A stretch of 64,000 nt of DNA from Pseudarcicella hirudinis (GCF_900115665.1 NZ_FOXH01000002.1:1-64000); one strand, 5' to 3'; counted from the first letter of the stretch, positions 25,308-35,198 are shown. Translations and numbers: made by a program. Notes: generated by a model not told the origin, from the sequence alone.

Positions 25308-26435
25308 ATGAAAAAACTATCATTGACGCTGTGTCTTACAGCTTTGTCAATCGGGACGATCTTTGCCCAGGGCAAACCGGTTAAGCAGGAAACGTACAAT
25401 CTTTCCGGGAAAATAGAAGGGTTGACAAACCAGAAAATTTATCTTTCCAATTACGATGGGAAAAAAGTACATGTTGATTCCTTAACCAGTACTGACGGAA
25501 AATTTGCCTTTAAAGGGGTATTAGACCATCCTTCGGTTTACAATATATACCTGACACAGAGAGATCGCTTATCGGTTTTCGTTCAGAGCGGATCAATTAC
25601 CGTTACAACCTATAAAGATTCTGTTTCAAAAGGAATCGTGAAAGGTTCGGCTTTACATGAAAAATGGATGGTTCACAGAAAAGAAATGGAAGCAGCATAT
25701 GCGCTGATGAGCAAAGCTGATAAAATGTACCAGGAGTTTTCCGGAAAAGGGAAAAAGAAACCTGCCGATAGTCTGGAAAGAGAGAAAGCAGCTCATAAAG
25801 TGTTTATGGCAGGAGAAGCATATGCCGATAGTGTCTGTAATCATTTTATCTCAACTAATCCCAATTCAATCATCAGTGCCTTTATTATCAACAGCTATTA
25901 CATGCGTCCGGGTTCTGAAGAGAAAATGATGAAATATTATAATTCGCTCAGCGCAGAAGTGAAAGCTTCATTTTTTGGGAAAGAGATAAAAAGCTTATCA
26001 GATAAACTGGCGGTGGTTGATACCGGTAAAATGGCTCCTGACTTTTCTATGGCAGACACTACCGGGAAAAGTATCCGCTTATCCTCGTTGAAAGGGAAAT
26101 ATGTACTGGTAGATTTCTGGGCAAGCTGGTGCGGGCCGTGCCGTAAGGAAAACCCGAATGTGGTAAAGGCGTATAATGAGTATCGTGATAAAGGATTTGA
26201 AATCATCGGCGTTTCTCTGGATAATAAAAAAGAGGCCTGGTTAAAAGCCATTAACGCTGATAAATTAACCTGGATCCATGTCTCAGATTTGAAAGGCTGG
26301 CAAAATGATGCCGCTAAATTATATGCGGTAAGTGCTGTTCCGATGAATTTTTTACTGGACAAAAACGGTAAGATTATCGGTAAAAACCTGAGAAGCGAAG
26401 AATTACATAAAAAACTTTCAGAAGTAGTACGTTAG
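25308..26435 (+). CDS. DUF4369/TlpA-type periplasmic thioredoxin
   Basis: 375 residues with signal peptide MKKLSLTLCLTALSIGTIFAQ. The N-terminal DUF4369 beta domain (about 28-120: YNLSGKIEGLTNQKIYLSNYDGKK) is typical of Bacteroidota TlpA homologues. The C-terminal thioredoxin domain has FWASWCGPCRKENPNV, with Cys275 and Cys278, and the cis-Pro region SAVPMNFLLDKNGKI. It likely receives electrons from the DsbD encoded downstream. Confidence 0.92.
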   Translation: MKKLSLTLCLTALSIGTIFAQGKPVKQETYNLSGKIEGLTNQKIYLSNYDGKKVHVDSLTSTDGKFAFKGVLDHPSVYNIYLTQRDRLSVFVQSGSITVTTYKDSVSKGIVKGSALHEKWMVHRKEMEAAYALMSKADKMYQEFSGKGKKKPADSLEREKAAHKVFMAGEAYADSVCNHFISTNPNSIISAFIINSYYMRPGSEEKMMKYYNSLSAEVKASFFGKEIKSLSDKLAVVDTGKMAPDFSMADTTGKSIRLSSLKGKYVLVDFWASWCGPCRKENPNVVKAYNEYRDKGFEIIGVSLDNKKEAWLKAINADKLTWIHVSDLKGWQNDAAKLYAVSAVPMNFLLDKNGKIIGKNLRSEELHKKLSEVVR

Positions 26436-26457
26436 TGATTTAATAGGGGGTTGACGG

Positions 26458-26476
26458 GGTCAGAAGTTTTCTGACC
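26458..26476 (+). terminator. Small hairpin before the cysteine-synthase-like gene
   Basis: Stem GGTCAGAA/TTCTGACC with a 3-base loop in the 132-bp gap. No T-run follows. Confidence 0.35.
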
Positions 26477-26567
26477 TCCGGAAACTATTTGCCCGGAGTA
26501 TGCTTAAAAATTACTTTTTTATAAAGAAACCACCTCATTTAAGAAGTCATTTCTCAAGCGTAAAAAC

Positions 26568-27638
26568 ATGCAGTCAACAACAAAAACAATCGGATTAAAT
26601 AAAGACCTTCAGGAAAAATTCAATCATTTGTGGCATTTGGTAGGCAATACCCCCATGATGGAGATTTTCTATACGTACCGGGGGCAATCCCGTTCCCTGT
26701 ACGTAAAATGTGAGCATTATAACCTGACCGGAAGTATCAAAGACCGAATGGCTTTGTATATCCTGCAACAATCTTATCAGGAGGGTAAAATCAATGCCGG
26801 AGATTTAATTGTGGAAGCAACCAGTGGGAGTACCGGTATATCCTTTGCCGCAATTGGCCGCACATTGGGGCATCCTGTACAAATTATCATGCCCGACTGG
26901 TTAAGCAAAGAACGAACGGATATCATAAGTAGCCTGGGAGCCAAAATTACCTTAATCAGTAAAAAGGAAGGTGGTTTTCTGGGGAGTATAAAATTTTCGG
27001 AAGAGCTGGCCGCCGGTGATCCCTGTATTTTTCTGCCCCGGCAATTTGCCAATCGCTATAATGCAGATGCTCATCAGCAGACAACCGGAAAAGAAATCTG
27101 GCTTCAGTTGCAAAACATTGATATTACTCCTGATGCATTTGTAGCAGGAGTTGGCACCGGAGGAACAGTGATGGGTGTAGGGCGTTTTCTCAAATCCAGA
27201 AAGCCTGATATCCGTATCCATCCGCTTGAACCGAAGGAATCCCCAACCCTTACCGCAGGTAAAAAGATAGGGACTCATAGAATTCAGGGTATTTCTGATG
27301 AATTTATTCCGGAAATAGTCAAATTGAATGAGCTGCACTTTCCGGTTCAGGCAAGTGACGGAGATTCAATTCTGGTTGCACAGAAACTGGCCTCTCAATT
27401 GGGAATAGCAGTAGGAATTTCTTCAGGGGCCAATCTGATAGGAGCCATCAAACTGCAAAATGAAATGGGAAGATCTGCCCGAATCGTTACCATTCTTTGC
27501 GATAGCAATAAAAAATACTTAAGTACAGATCTGATGAAGGAAGAACCTGTCAAAAACGACTATCTATCACCGGAAATTGAATTTACTGATTATCGTCCGA
27601 TAAGTCGTTTACCAATTTCTTTGCCAAATCTTATTTAA
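26568..27638 (+). CDS. PLP-dependent cysteine synthase-like enzyme
   Basis: 356 residues, cytosolic, no signal peptide. The fold-type II signature is NLTGSIKDRMAL, with the PLP lysine at Lys58. The phosphate loop is GVGTGGTVMGVG, and the C-terminal part has ISSGANLIGAIKL and CDSNKKYLSTDL as in CysM/CysK. The substrate loop normally read TSGNTG is TSGSTG here (Ser88 for Asn). It would make cysteine from O-acetylserine or act as a cystathionine synthase or related beta-replacement enzyme. The setting between thioredoxins and DsbD ties it to thiol metabolism; the exact substrate is open. Confidence 0.85.
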   Translation: MQSTTKTIGLNKDLQEKFNHLWHLVGNTPMMEIFYTYRGQSRSLYVKCEHYNLTGSIKDRMALYILQQSYQEGKINAGDLIVEATSGSTGISFAAIGRTLGHPVQIIMPDWLSKERTDIISSLGAKITLISKKEGGFLGSIKFSEELAAGDPCIFLPRQFANRYNADAHQQTTGKEIWLQLQNIDITPDAFVAGVGTGGTVMGVGRFLKSRKPDIRIHPLEPKESPTLTAGKKIGTHRIQGISDEFIPEIVKLNELHFPVQASDGDSILVAQKLASQLGIAVGISSGANLIGAIKLQNEMGRSARIVTILCDSNKKYLSTDLMKEEPVKNDYLSPEIEFTDYRPISRLPISLPNLI

Positions 27639-27676
27639 TTAACCACATTTCTTTTCATGAAAGGGTCTCGTTTCTT

Positions 27677-29722
27677 ATGAAAAAATACCTTGTAATTTTC
27701 CTGCTCTTATTGACCCGGTTTTGTCCGGCTCAAATCGAACATCCTGTCACCTGGGCGTTCAAAGCAAAAGCGATCAATGATACAGACGCATTACTGACAT
27801 TGACGGCTACGATTGAAAAACACTGGCATATTTATTCTCAGCATATTGAGGGTGGAGGCCCCGTGCCTACTTCCTTTACATTTACCAGATCTGAGGATTA
27901 TGACCTGATGGGTTCAGTAGCTGAAAACAGTAAACCCACGAAAGCCTTCGACCAGTCGTTTAACATGAATATCCTCTGGTTCGAACATAAAGCTGTTTTT
28001 TCTCAAAAAATAAAGCTGAAAAAGCCTGGTACAACCGTAAAAGGAAGTCTTGAATTTATGGTCTGCAACGACGTACAGTGCCTTCCGCCGGATCAGGTAG
28101 AATTTTCGATTCCGGTTTCTCCGGAGAAAACAAAAGAGAAAAAAAGTACTGAAGATGTTCATGGCAACCCTATCAGCAAAGACTCTGTTAATGAAACGGT
28201 TTTTAAGAAGGCTGTTCAGCCGGAGATACAGGAAAACCCGCTGGATATTGAACAGAAATCTAAAAAAAAAGCAGTATCTCAACCTCTCTGGCTTACCTTT
28301 TTAGCAGGACTTTTAGGAGGATTTGCCGCGATTTTAATGCCTTGTATTTTTCCGATGCTGCCGATGACAGTGAGCTTTTTTACCAAGCAAAAGGGTTCGA
28401 AAGCGGACGGAATACGGAAATCAATGCTGTACGGCTTGTCGATCATAGTCATTTACGTCAGTTTAGGCTTGTGCATCACGGTTTTTTTCGGAGCAGATGC
28501 CTTGAATAACCTTTCAACAAATGGCATTTTTAATTTTGCTTTTTTTGTGTTGTTATTAGCTTTTGCCGCTTCGTTTTTGGGAGCATTTGAGCTAATGCTG
28601 CCTGCTTCCTGGCTGAATGCAGCTGATTCTAAAGCTGACAAAGGGGGATTCTTAGGGATTTTCTTTATGGCAACTACTTTGGCGCTGGTTTCTTTCTCCT
28701 GTACCGGACCAATTATCGGAACACTTTTGGTTCAGGCAGCCACAATGGGTCAGATTTTAGGACCCGCCGTCGGCATGTTCGGTTTTGCACTGGCCTTAGC
28801 TTTGCCATTTACTTTGTTTGCCATGTTTCCTTCCTGGCTGAATGCTCTGCCAAAATCAGGAGGATGGCTGAATAGTGTGAAAGTCGTCCTGGGATTTCTC
28901 GAACTGGCTCTGGCCCTGAAATTCCTGTCAAATGTTGACCTGGCGTATCATTGGGAATGGTTTGACAGAGAAGTTTTTCTGGTATTGTGGATAGTAATTT
29001 TCGGGTTCATGAGTTTGTATCTGCTGGGAAAATTAAAGTTTTCGCATGACAGTCCTTTGGTTTTTATTTCCACCCCAAGGTTATTTCTGGCTATTATATC
29101 AACCTCATTTACTTTTTATATGGTTCCTGGACTTTGGGGAGCTCCTTTGCAGTCAATCGCAGCTTTTTTGCCTCCTCAGCACACACAGGATTTTGACCTG
29201 TACACCGGAAGTCTCGGAGGGATGAGTTCATCCGCCAGTGAGCATCGTGTCTCCGTAAAATACAGTGATATTTTTCATGCGCCTTTAAATCTGAATACTT
29301 TTTTTGATTACGAGGAAGGGTTGGCTTATGCCAGAAAAGTGAATAAACCTGTTATGATTGACTTTACAGGTCATGCCTGCGTGAATTGTCGTAAAATGGA
29401 AGCGACAGTCTGGTCTAAACCGGAAGTGTTGAAACGGCTAAGAGAAGATTACGTTCTGATTCAACTCTATGTAGATGATAAAACAGAGCTGGCAAAAAAT
29501 GAACAGACTACATCTGTCTATAGCGGGAAATTCATTAAAACCATTGGCAATAAATGGAGCGATATGCAGGCACAGCGGTTCAATGCCAATTCCCAGCCAT
29601 ATTATGTATTGTTTGACAGCAATGAAAAGTCGTTGGTAGCTCCGCAAGGTGCTGATTATGAGCCGGAAAATTTTGTGAGGTTTTTGGATGAAGGGAAAAA
29701 AGTTTTCCGGGAAAGAAAGTAA
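27677..29722 (+). CDS. dsbD: Thiol:disulfide interchange protein DsbD
   Basis: 681 residues. After the signal peptide comes a DsbD alpha domain (about 20-150) with its Cys pair in VCNDVQCLPP. A basic linker leads to a membrane domain of about eight helices with conserved cysteines in MPCIFPMLPMTVSFF and SCTGPIIGTLL. The C-terminal thioredoxin gamma domain has FTGHACVNCRKME (Cys568, Cys571). All three redox pairs are present. It carries electrons from cytosolic thioredoxin to the periplasm, where the two TlpA proteins of this locus are likely clients. Confidence 0.95.
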   Translation: MKKYLVIFLLLLTRFCPAQIEHPVTWAFKAKAINDTDALLTLTATIEKHWHIYSQHIEGGGPVPTSFTFTRSEDYDLMGSVAENSKPTKAFDQSFNMNILWFEHKAVFSQKIKLKKPGTTVKGSLEFMVCNDVQCLPPDQVEFSIPVSPEKTKEKKSTEDVHGNPISKDSVNETVFKKAVQPEIQENPLDIEQKSKKKAVSQPLWLTFLAGLLGGFAAILMPCIFPMLPMTVSFFTKQKGSKADGIRKSMLYGLSIIVIYVSLGLCITVFFGADALNNLSTNGIFNFAFFVLLLAFAASFLGAFELMLPASWLNAADSKADKGGFLGIFFMATTLALVSFSCTGPIIGTLLVQAATMGQILGPAVGMFGFALALALPFTLFAMFPSWLNALPKSGGWLNSVKVVLGFLELALALKFLSNVDLAYHWEWFDREVFLVLWIVIFGFMSLYLLGKLKFSHDSPLVFISTPRLFLAIISTSFTFYMVPGLWGAPLQSIAAFLPPQHTQDFDLYTGSLGGMSSSASEHRVSVKYSDIFHAPLNLNTFFDYEEGLAYARKVNKPVMIDFTGHACVNCRKMEATVWSKPEVLKRLREDYVLIQLYVDDKTELAKNEQTTSVYSGKFIKTIGNKWSDMQAQRFNANSQPYYVLFDSNEKSLVAPQGADYEPENFVRFLDEGKKVFRERK

Positions 29723-29848
29723 AAGATTTTTGGATAGAAGCGTGTTGACAGAAAAACAGGAAGGTGTATCAGCAGGAAGAAAAGGGGCTATCAAAGGTTG
29801 GGAATCTATATAAACCTAACCCGTTTTCTTCTTTAAAAAACAACAAAA

Positions 29849-32707
29849 ATGAAAAACATTAAACTATGTTTCGCAATGCTTTTGTGCTTTGCGTTGATTA
29901 ATTCAGCTTTTTCACAGGCAAAATTGCTTGAAAAGGTAACAAAAAAAGGAAATGAGCTAATTATTCCTTATGAAAAATACGTATTATCAAACGGACTGAC
30001 CTTACTGATTCATGAAGACCATTCTGATCCTGTGGTTCATGTTGATGTTACGTATCACGTAGGTTCGGCCAGAGAAGAAATCGGGAAATCCGGTTTTGCC
30101 CATTTCTTTGAGCATATGATGTTTCAGGGTTCGGACCATGTTGCGGATGAGGAACATTTCAAGCTGATTACTGAAGCAGGGGGAACCATGAACGGAACTA
30201 CAAACCGCGACCGCACGAATTATTTTGAAACCATTCCTAAAAATCAGTTGGAACGTGCACTTTGGCTGGAGTCTGACCGGATGGGTTTTTTGCTGGATGC
30301 TGTTACCCAGAAAAAGTTTGAAGTACAAAGAGCAACTGTAAAAAATGAAAGAGGCCAGAATTACGACAATCGTCCGTATGGTCTGGCCGGAGAGTATATA
30401 GCAAAAACTTTATATCCCTACGGTCATCCTTATTCATGGCTCACTATCGGATATATTGAAGACTTAAACAGAGTAAATGTAAAAGATCTCAAAGATTTCT
30501 TTTTACGCTGGTATGGTCCTAATAACGCTACATTAACGATCGGAGGAGATGTTGACGTGAAACAAACTCTCAGATGGGTTGAGAAGTATTTCGGTTCTAT
30601 TCCTAAATGTCCTTCGGTCACAAAAACTATTGTTCCTGCTTTCAGACTTGAAAATAACCGTTATGTTTCTTATGAAGATAATGTGCGTTTCCCGATGTTG
30701 CAGGTTGTATTTCCGACGGTTCCGGCATATCATCCTGACGAAAAAGCACTGGATGTTTTGGCAGAAATTCTGGGAGGAGGGAGAACTTCAATTTTTTACA
30801 AAAACTTCATAAAAACACAAAAGGCTATTCAGGTTTCTGTGAGCCATCCAACCACTGAGCTGGCCGGAGAGCTGACTCTTTTGACTTTGCCGCTTCCAAA
30901 TACCAAACTGGAAACGATGGAATCTTTGATTCGTCTTTCTCTCGAAGAATTTGAAAAGAGAGGTGTTACCGATGATGATATTGCTCAATTTAAAGCGAGT
31001 TATGAGTCGAACCTGATTCAGAGTCTTTCAAGTGTGGCGGGAAAGGCTTCTCAATTGGCAGGCTTTCAGACCTTCCCGGGAAATCCGAATTATTTGCCTG
31101 TAGAATTAAAAGCCGTGCAATCTGTTACAAAAGAAGATGTAATGCGTGTTTATAATCAGTATGTAAAAGGTAAAAATGCTGTTTTTCTCAGTGTTTATCC
31201 AAAAGGTAAAAAAGACCTGATTTTAGCTGCTGACAACTTTACAGCCTCTACGGCAAATTACAAAGCACCGGATTACGGGTATAAGGGTTTGAAATATGTC
31301 AAAGCAAAAGACAATTTTGACAGAAACCAAAAACCATCTCCGGGAGCCAATCCTGAATTAAAAGTTCCGCCTTACTGGACAGATAAACTGAAAAATGGTA
31401 TTAAAGTGATCGGAACAACATCAGATGAAATTCCGGCTGTTACTTTATCAGTGATCTTAAAAGGGGGGCATACTTTATCAGCAAATGATTTATCGAAAGT
31501 AGGAATTGTACCACTTACTGTTTCAATGATGAACGAATCAACGGAAAGGCATTCATCAGAAGAACTCAGCACGCAATTACAGAAACTGGGAAGTACAATT
31601 TCATTTAATTATGGCGCGGAAGGGGTTTATGTAACGGTTAATTCCCCTGTGAAAAACCTTGATGCAACACTTGCTGTTCTGGAAGAGAAAATGTTCCATC
31701 CAAAATTTGCTGCCGAGGATTTTGAACGGTTGAAAAAACAGCAACTTGAAGGGATTTCAAACCAGAGTACACAGCCGGTAGCCATTGCCAGTCAGGTATT
31801 TGATAAATTGTTGTATGGACCCAAAAATGTTCAGTCGTACCCAATAAGCGGAACGCTTGAAACGGTAAAAAATATTAGTCTTGAAGACGTTGTACAATTT
31901 TACAGGAATAATTTCTCTCCTTCCAATACCCAGATCGTGGCAGTAGGCGCTATTCAGAAATCTGCATTAATTCCTAAACTTTCATTCCTGAACCAATGGG
32001 AGCCGAAGAAGATTTCATTACCGGAGAAACTCAGTGAAACGCCGTCATTTAATACAAAAATTTACCTGATTGATAAAGAGAAGGCTGCTCAGTCAGAAAT
32101 CAGGATCGGGTATCTTGCAGGCTTGCCTTACAGCCCGGTTGGGGAGTATTACAAAAGTTTTGTGATGAATTATATCCTGGGCGGGGCTTTTAACAGCCGG
32201 ATTAACCTGAACCTGAGAGAAGAAAAAGGTTATACATATGGTGCGCGTTCCTCTTTCAGCAACACCAGGTTACCCGGAGCATTTACTGCGCAGGCAGGCG
32301 TAAAAGCGATGGCTACAGATAGTTCTGTGGTGGAATTTTTGAAAGAAATAACCAATTATGCCAGAAACGGAATTACAGAAGACGAGTTGATTTTTACGAA
32401 AAACTCAATAGGTCAGAGTGATGCCCTTAAATATGAAACACCTTCTCAGAAAGCTTCATTTTTGGGCTTGATTCTGGATTATCCTGAAATCGCCAATTTT
32501 GTGACCGAAAGAAAAGAGCTGCTGAGCCATATCACAAAAGCTGAAATTGATCAGCTGGCAAAGAAATATTTACAGCTCGACAAAATGATTATTGTAGTAG
32601 TGGGAGATAAAAAAATGATTAAACCGGGTTTGGATAAATTAGGATATGAAGTGGTAGAAGTTGATAAAAATGGTCAGCCGGTATCTGCTGTCCCTTTAAA
32701 ACCTTAA
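29849..32707 (+). CDS. Exported M16 (insulinase/pitrilysin) zinc peptidase
   Basis: 952 residues with a signal peptide (NSAFSQ). The N-terminal M16 half has the inverted zinc motif HFFEH (His85, Glu88, His89), with the distal Glu in VKNERGQNYDNRP. The second, catalytically empty half (about 510-930) keeps the RINLNLREEKGYTYGARSSFS substrate-binding segment. Such two-domain enzymes degrade peptides inside a closed chamber in the periplasm. As the last gene before a terminator, it probably digests the peptide taken up by SusCD. Confidence 0.93.
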   Translation: MKNIKLCFAMLLCFALINSAFSQAKLLEKVTKKGNELIIPYEKYVLSNGLTLLIHEDHSDPVVHVDVTYHVGSAREEIGKSGFAHFFEHMMFQGSDHVADEEHFKLITEAGGTMNGTTNRDRTNYFETIPKNQLERALWLESDRMGFLLDAVTQKKFEVQRATVKNERGQNYDNRPYGLAGEYIAKTLYPYGHPYSWLTIGYIEDLNRVNVKDLKDFFLRWYGPNNATLTIGGDVDVKQTLRWVEKYFGSIPKCPSVTKTIVPAFRLENNRYVSYEDNVRFPMLQVVFPTVPAYHPDEKALDVLAEILGGGRTSIFYKNFIKTQKAIQVSVSHPTTELAGELTLLTLPLPNTKLETMESLIRLSLEEFEKRGVTDDDIAQFKASYESNLIQSLSSVAGKASQLAGFQTFPGNPNYLPVELKAVQSVTKEDVMRVYNQYVKGKNAVFLSVYPKGKKDLILAADNFTASTANYKAPDYGYKGLKYVKAKDNFDRNQKPSPGANPELKVPPYWTDKLKNGIKVIGTTSDEIPAVTLSVILKGGHTLSANDLSKVGIVPLTVSMMNESTERHSSEELSTQLQKLGSTISFNYGAEGVYVTVNSPVKNLDATLAVLEEKMFHPKFAAEDFERLKKQQLEGISNQSTQPVAIASQVFDKLLYGPKNVQSYPISGTLETVKNISLEDVVQFYRNNFSPSNTQIVAVGAIQKSALIPKLSFLNQWEPKKISLPEKLSETPSFNTKIYLIDKEKAAQSEIRIGYLAGLPYSPVGEYYKSFVMNYILGGAFNSRINLNLREEKGYTYGARSSFSNTRLPGAFTAQAGVKAMATDSSVVEFLKEITNYARNGITEDELIFTKNSIGQSDALKYETPSQKASFLGLILDYPEIANFVTERKELLSHITKAEIDQLAKKYLQLDKMIIVVVGDKKMIKPGLDKLGYEVVEVDKNGQPVSAVPLKP

Positions 32708-32748
32708 GGTCTTAGTTTGGAGTAGAATAATTTAGTTAAAGATTGACT

Positions 32749-32778
32749 AATGAATCCCTCTGGCTAGGGGGATTCATT
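32749..32778 (+). terminator. Terminator after the M16 gene
   Basis: Stem AATGAATCCC/GGGATTCATT with a 10-base loop, followed by GTTGTTTTTG. It closes the susCD-M16 run and faces the convergent osmC gene. Confidence 0.75.
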
Positions 32779-32798
32779 GTTGTTTTTGTGAAGGCAGA

Positions 32799-33194
32799 TT
32801 AAACCAATGCAGTTTCAATTTCTATCGAATGTGTGAGAGTCTGATGCATCGGGCATTTGTTGGCAATAGCCAGTAAGCGTGTTTTCTGTTCTTCAGAAAG
32901 TACCCCGACAAGCTCAATGTTACGTTTGAGATGAGAAACATTCGCCTGAATATCTCTTGAAAAAGAAACATCCACATTTATTCCTGTAAGTTCAGCCCAA
33001 CCCTTTCTGTCGGCATACATGCGTAAAGTAGCGCAGGTACATGCGCCCAAAGCGGAGGCTAAGAGTTCATCCGGGGAGAAGCCAAGGTCTTTTCCGCCTG
33101 AACTGAGAGGTTCGTCCGCAATGATATGATTGGTTGCAGATTTAATCTCTGTTTTATAAGGTTCTTGTCCGATACTTGCTGAGATACTTGCCAT
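32799..33194 (-). CDS. OsmC/Ohr-family peroxide resistance protein
   Basis: 131 residues from ATG 33194 (MASISASIGQ); upstream codons of the longer frame lie inside the pirin gene. The two reactive-cysteine motifs of the family are present: ALGACTCATLRMYA and ANKCPMHQTL. The enzyme reduces organic hydroperoxides with thiol cofactors in the cytosol. Its start overlaps the pirin stop by one base (TAATG), so the two are translationally coupled. Confidence 0.9.
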   Translation of the reverse strand: MASISASIGQEPYKTEIKSATNHIIADEPLSSGGKDLGFSPDELLASALGACTCATLRMYADRKGWAELTGINVDVSFSRDIQANVSHLKRNIELVGVLSEEQKTRLLAIANKCPMHQTLTHSIEIETALV

Positions 33195-34087
33195 TATTTT
33201 AACTTTAGATTGGGAGATTCTTGTGGAAGCGGAACAAATTCTGTTTCTCCGGGTACAGGGACAAAAGATTGTTCCTGCCATTTCATTTTGGCATTTTCAA
33301 TATGTTCATGATCTGTTGCTACAAAATTCCAGTAAATCAGACGGTCTTCAGGGAGAGGTTCTCCGCCGAAAATATAAACCGTCGTATTTTCCGCCATTTC
33401 AAACTCACATAACTGGCTGTTTTTTGCCACTAATAATTGTTTGGGACCAAATGTATTTCCTTCTCCTTCCACACTTCCCTCTAAAATATAAAGCCCTGCT
33501 TCACCATATAATTCACTCCCGATTGAGACTTTTTGAGCACTTGTACTTTTTATTTCCAGAAAATACAATGGACTGTAAACAGGAACAGGGGATTCTTTTC
33601 CGGCAAATGAACCTGCCACAAGTTTATAAGACAAACCCTCTGATTTCCAATGAGGTAAATCCTCTTCAGCGGCATGGAAAAAGGAAGGTTCCATTTCTTC
33701 CAGCTCTTTGGGTAATGCTACCCATATTTGTAATCCATGTAATATTTTTTCTGAATGACGAAGGTATTCCGGCGTTCTTTCCGAGTGTACAATTCCGCTT
33801 CCGGCTGTCATCCAGTTGACCTGACCCGGCTTAATTTCGATTTCTGTCCCCAGGCTGTCTTTATGCATAATATTGCCTTCAAACAGATAAGTTAAGGTGG
33901 ACAGTCCGATGTGAGGATGAGGAGGAACATCCATATTTTGATGGTCGCTTAATCTGGCAGGTCCCATATGGTCAATAAAGATGAATGGACCGACCATTCT
34001 TTTCCCCTGAAAAGGCAGGAGCCTTCCCACCATAAAATTACCGATATTGCGTGGGCGTTCTTCAATAATCAGATTAATATTAGACAT
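33194..34087 (-). CDS. Pirin-family bicupin protein
   Basis: 297 residues with two cupin halves. The N-terminal metal site is in VPPHPHIGLSTLTYLFEG and SGIVHSERTP, typical of pirins. The C-terminal half (about 170-290) is the Pirin_C domain with FGGEPLPEDRLIYWNFV. Related proteins have quercetin 2,3-dioxygenase activity or redox-sensing roles. Coupling to an OsmC peroxidase suggests oxidative stress. It is first of a two-gene transcript. Confidence 0.9.
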   Translation of the reverse strand: MSNINLIIEERPRNIGNFMVGRLLPFQGKRMVGPFIFIDHMGPARLSDHQNMDVPPHPHIGLSTLTYLFEGNIMHKDSLGTEIEIKPGQVNWMTAGSGIVHSERTPEYLRHSEKILHGLQIWVALPKELEEMEPSFFHAAEEDLPHWKSEGLSYKLVAGSFAGKESPVPVYSPLYFLEIKSTSAQKVSIGSELYGEAGLYILEGSVEGEGNTFGPKQLLVAKNSQLCEFEMAENTTVYIFGGEPLPEDRLIYWNFVATDHEHIENAKMKWQEQSFVPVPGETEFVPLPQESPNLKLK

Positions 34088-34237
34088 GGTGCTGGTGTTG
34101 TTATATTTAAATTTCTGTTTCTGAATTTCAGGATTAAAATTGACTTTTTGAACAGAATGTCTGAATATTTAAAAGGATAACCTGAAAAGATTTTTTGGGG
34201 AAGTATGTTTCCACAAAAAGTACGTCGCATTAACTTC

Positions 34238-34282
34238 AAAAGGGCAGAATTATCTCTGAATTTCAGATAACTCTGCCCTTTT
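34238..34282. terminator. Terminator downstream of the phosphonate-type operon
   Basis: A long stem with arms AAAAGGGCAGA... and ...TCTGCCCTTTT enclosing an inner stem TTATCTCTGAA/TTTCAGATAA, followed by T's on the minus strand. It ends the leftward operon that starts at 39396. Confidence 0.8.
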
Positions 34283-34298
34283 GGGTATAAAATGCTGA

Positions 34299-35198
34299 TT
34301 ACTTTCCGATGAAAATGTTTTTAACTGGTCTTCCTGTCCAGAGCTGAGGAGGATTTAACCCTAAAACCCAGGCAATGGTAGCGGCTGTGTCGTAGGTAAC
34401 TATACTTTGTTTGATTTCGCCTTTTTGTCTGACAGCTTTTCCGTAAGCAATCCAGGGAATTTCAACTTCCACCAATGTTTTTCCGCCATGTCCTTTGTTA
34501 ATACCACCATGATCTGCTGAAAGTAAAACAAGCGTTTCATCAGCTATTCCGGCCTCATCCAGCGCATTAAGAAGTTGTTTGACATACTGATCCAGTTTAT
34601 TCACCTGGTTGTAATACGCTTTGGTATCATGCCCGGTTTCATGCCCTACATGGTCAACTTCACCGAAATGAATAAAAAGAAGGTTGGGTTTTTCTTTTCT
34701 GATGTATTCAGATGCATTCAGGCAAGTAAGGCTGTCTCCCGTTATATTTTTGAAATAACTGACACATTTTTTTTCGAACAGATATCCAATTCCCGGCCAC
34801 TCGAAAATTACAGCGGTTTTTAGTTGTGGTTTTTGTGTTTTGGCGAGGTAAAATACAGAGGGGAATAAGCCATACTGAGTAGTGTCTTTGGAAGGAAGTT
34901 CCGGAACTTTACTTCCCCATTCAGTAAAACCATGTAATTCAGGGCCGGCTCCCATTATCATAGAAGCCCAGTTTACTGCACTGGAAGAAGGTAAAACACT
35001 TCTGGCATGGAGTGTCCAGGCACCATTTTGCATCATGTTTTTTAAAGTAGGGGCATTCGCTTTCGGAATGGCATAAGCGCCCAGCCCATCTACTCCGATG
35101 AGAATAACATGTTTAACATTTTTCAATTGAGCCAGACCTACAGAAAGCGTAAGTAACTGGATCAGGCAAAACAGAGAGATACGGATTATATTTTTCAT
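34299..35198 (-). CDS. Exported type I phosphodiesterase/alkaline phosphatase superfamily hydrolase
   Basis: 299 residues with a signal peptide (MKNIIRISLFCLIQLL...GLAQ). The metal and nucleophile motifs follow the NPP clan: GVDGLG (Asp37), SSSAVNWASM (probable Ser nucleophile), FGEVDHVGHETGHD and SADHGG. The clan includes nucleotide pyrophosphatases and phosphonoacetate hydrolase. As the last gene of an operon with a PhnX-like enzyme it may release or cleave a phosphonate or its ester outside the cytoplasm; the substrate is inferred only. Confidence 0.85.
   Translation of the reverse strand: MKNIIRISLFCLIQLLTLSVGLAQLKNVKHVILIGVDGLGAYAIPKANAPTLKNMMQNGAWTLHARSVLPSSSAVNWASMIMGAGPELHGFTEWGSKVPELPSKDTTQYGLFPSVFYLAKTQKPQLKTAVIFEWPGIGYLFEKKCVSYFKNITGDSLTCLNASEYIRKEKPNLLFIHFGEVDHVGHETGHDTKAYYNQVNKLDQYVKQLLNALDEAGIADETLVLLSADHGGINKGHGGKTLVEVEIPWIAYGKAVRQKGEIKQSIVTYDTAATIAWVLGLNPPQLWTGRPVKNIFIGK

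Noticed and set aside
26494-26592. 32-codon ORF just upstream of and overlapping the cysteine-synthase-like gene as a leader peptide
   Set aside because: It has no run of regulatory codons and no terminator/antiterminator pair.
33223-33819. 198-codon plus-strand frame inside the pirin gene
   Set aside because: It is antisense to a clear pirin with all its motifs, and the product is rich in Phe/Leu/Ile without recognisable features.
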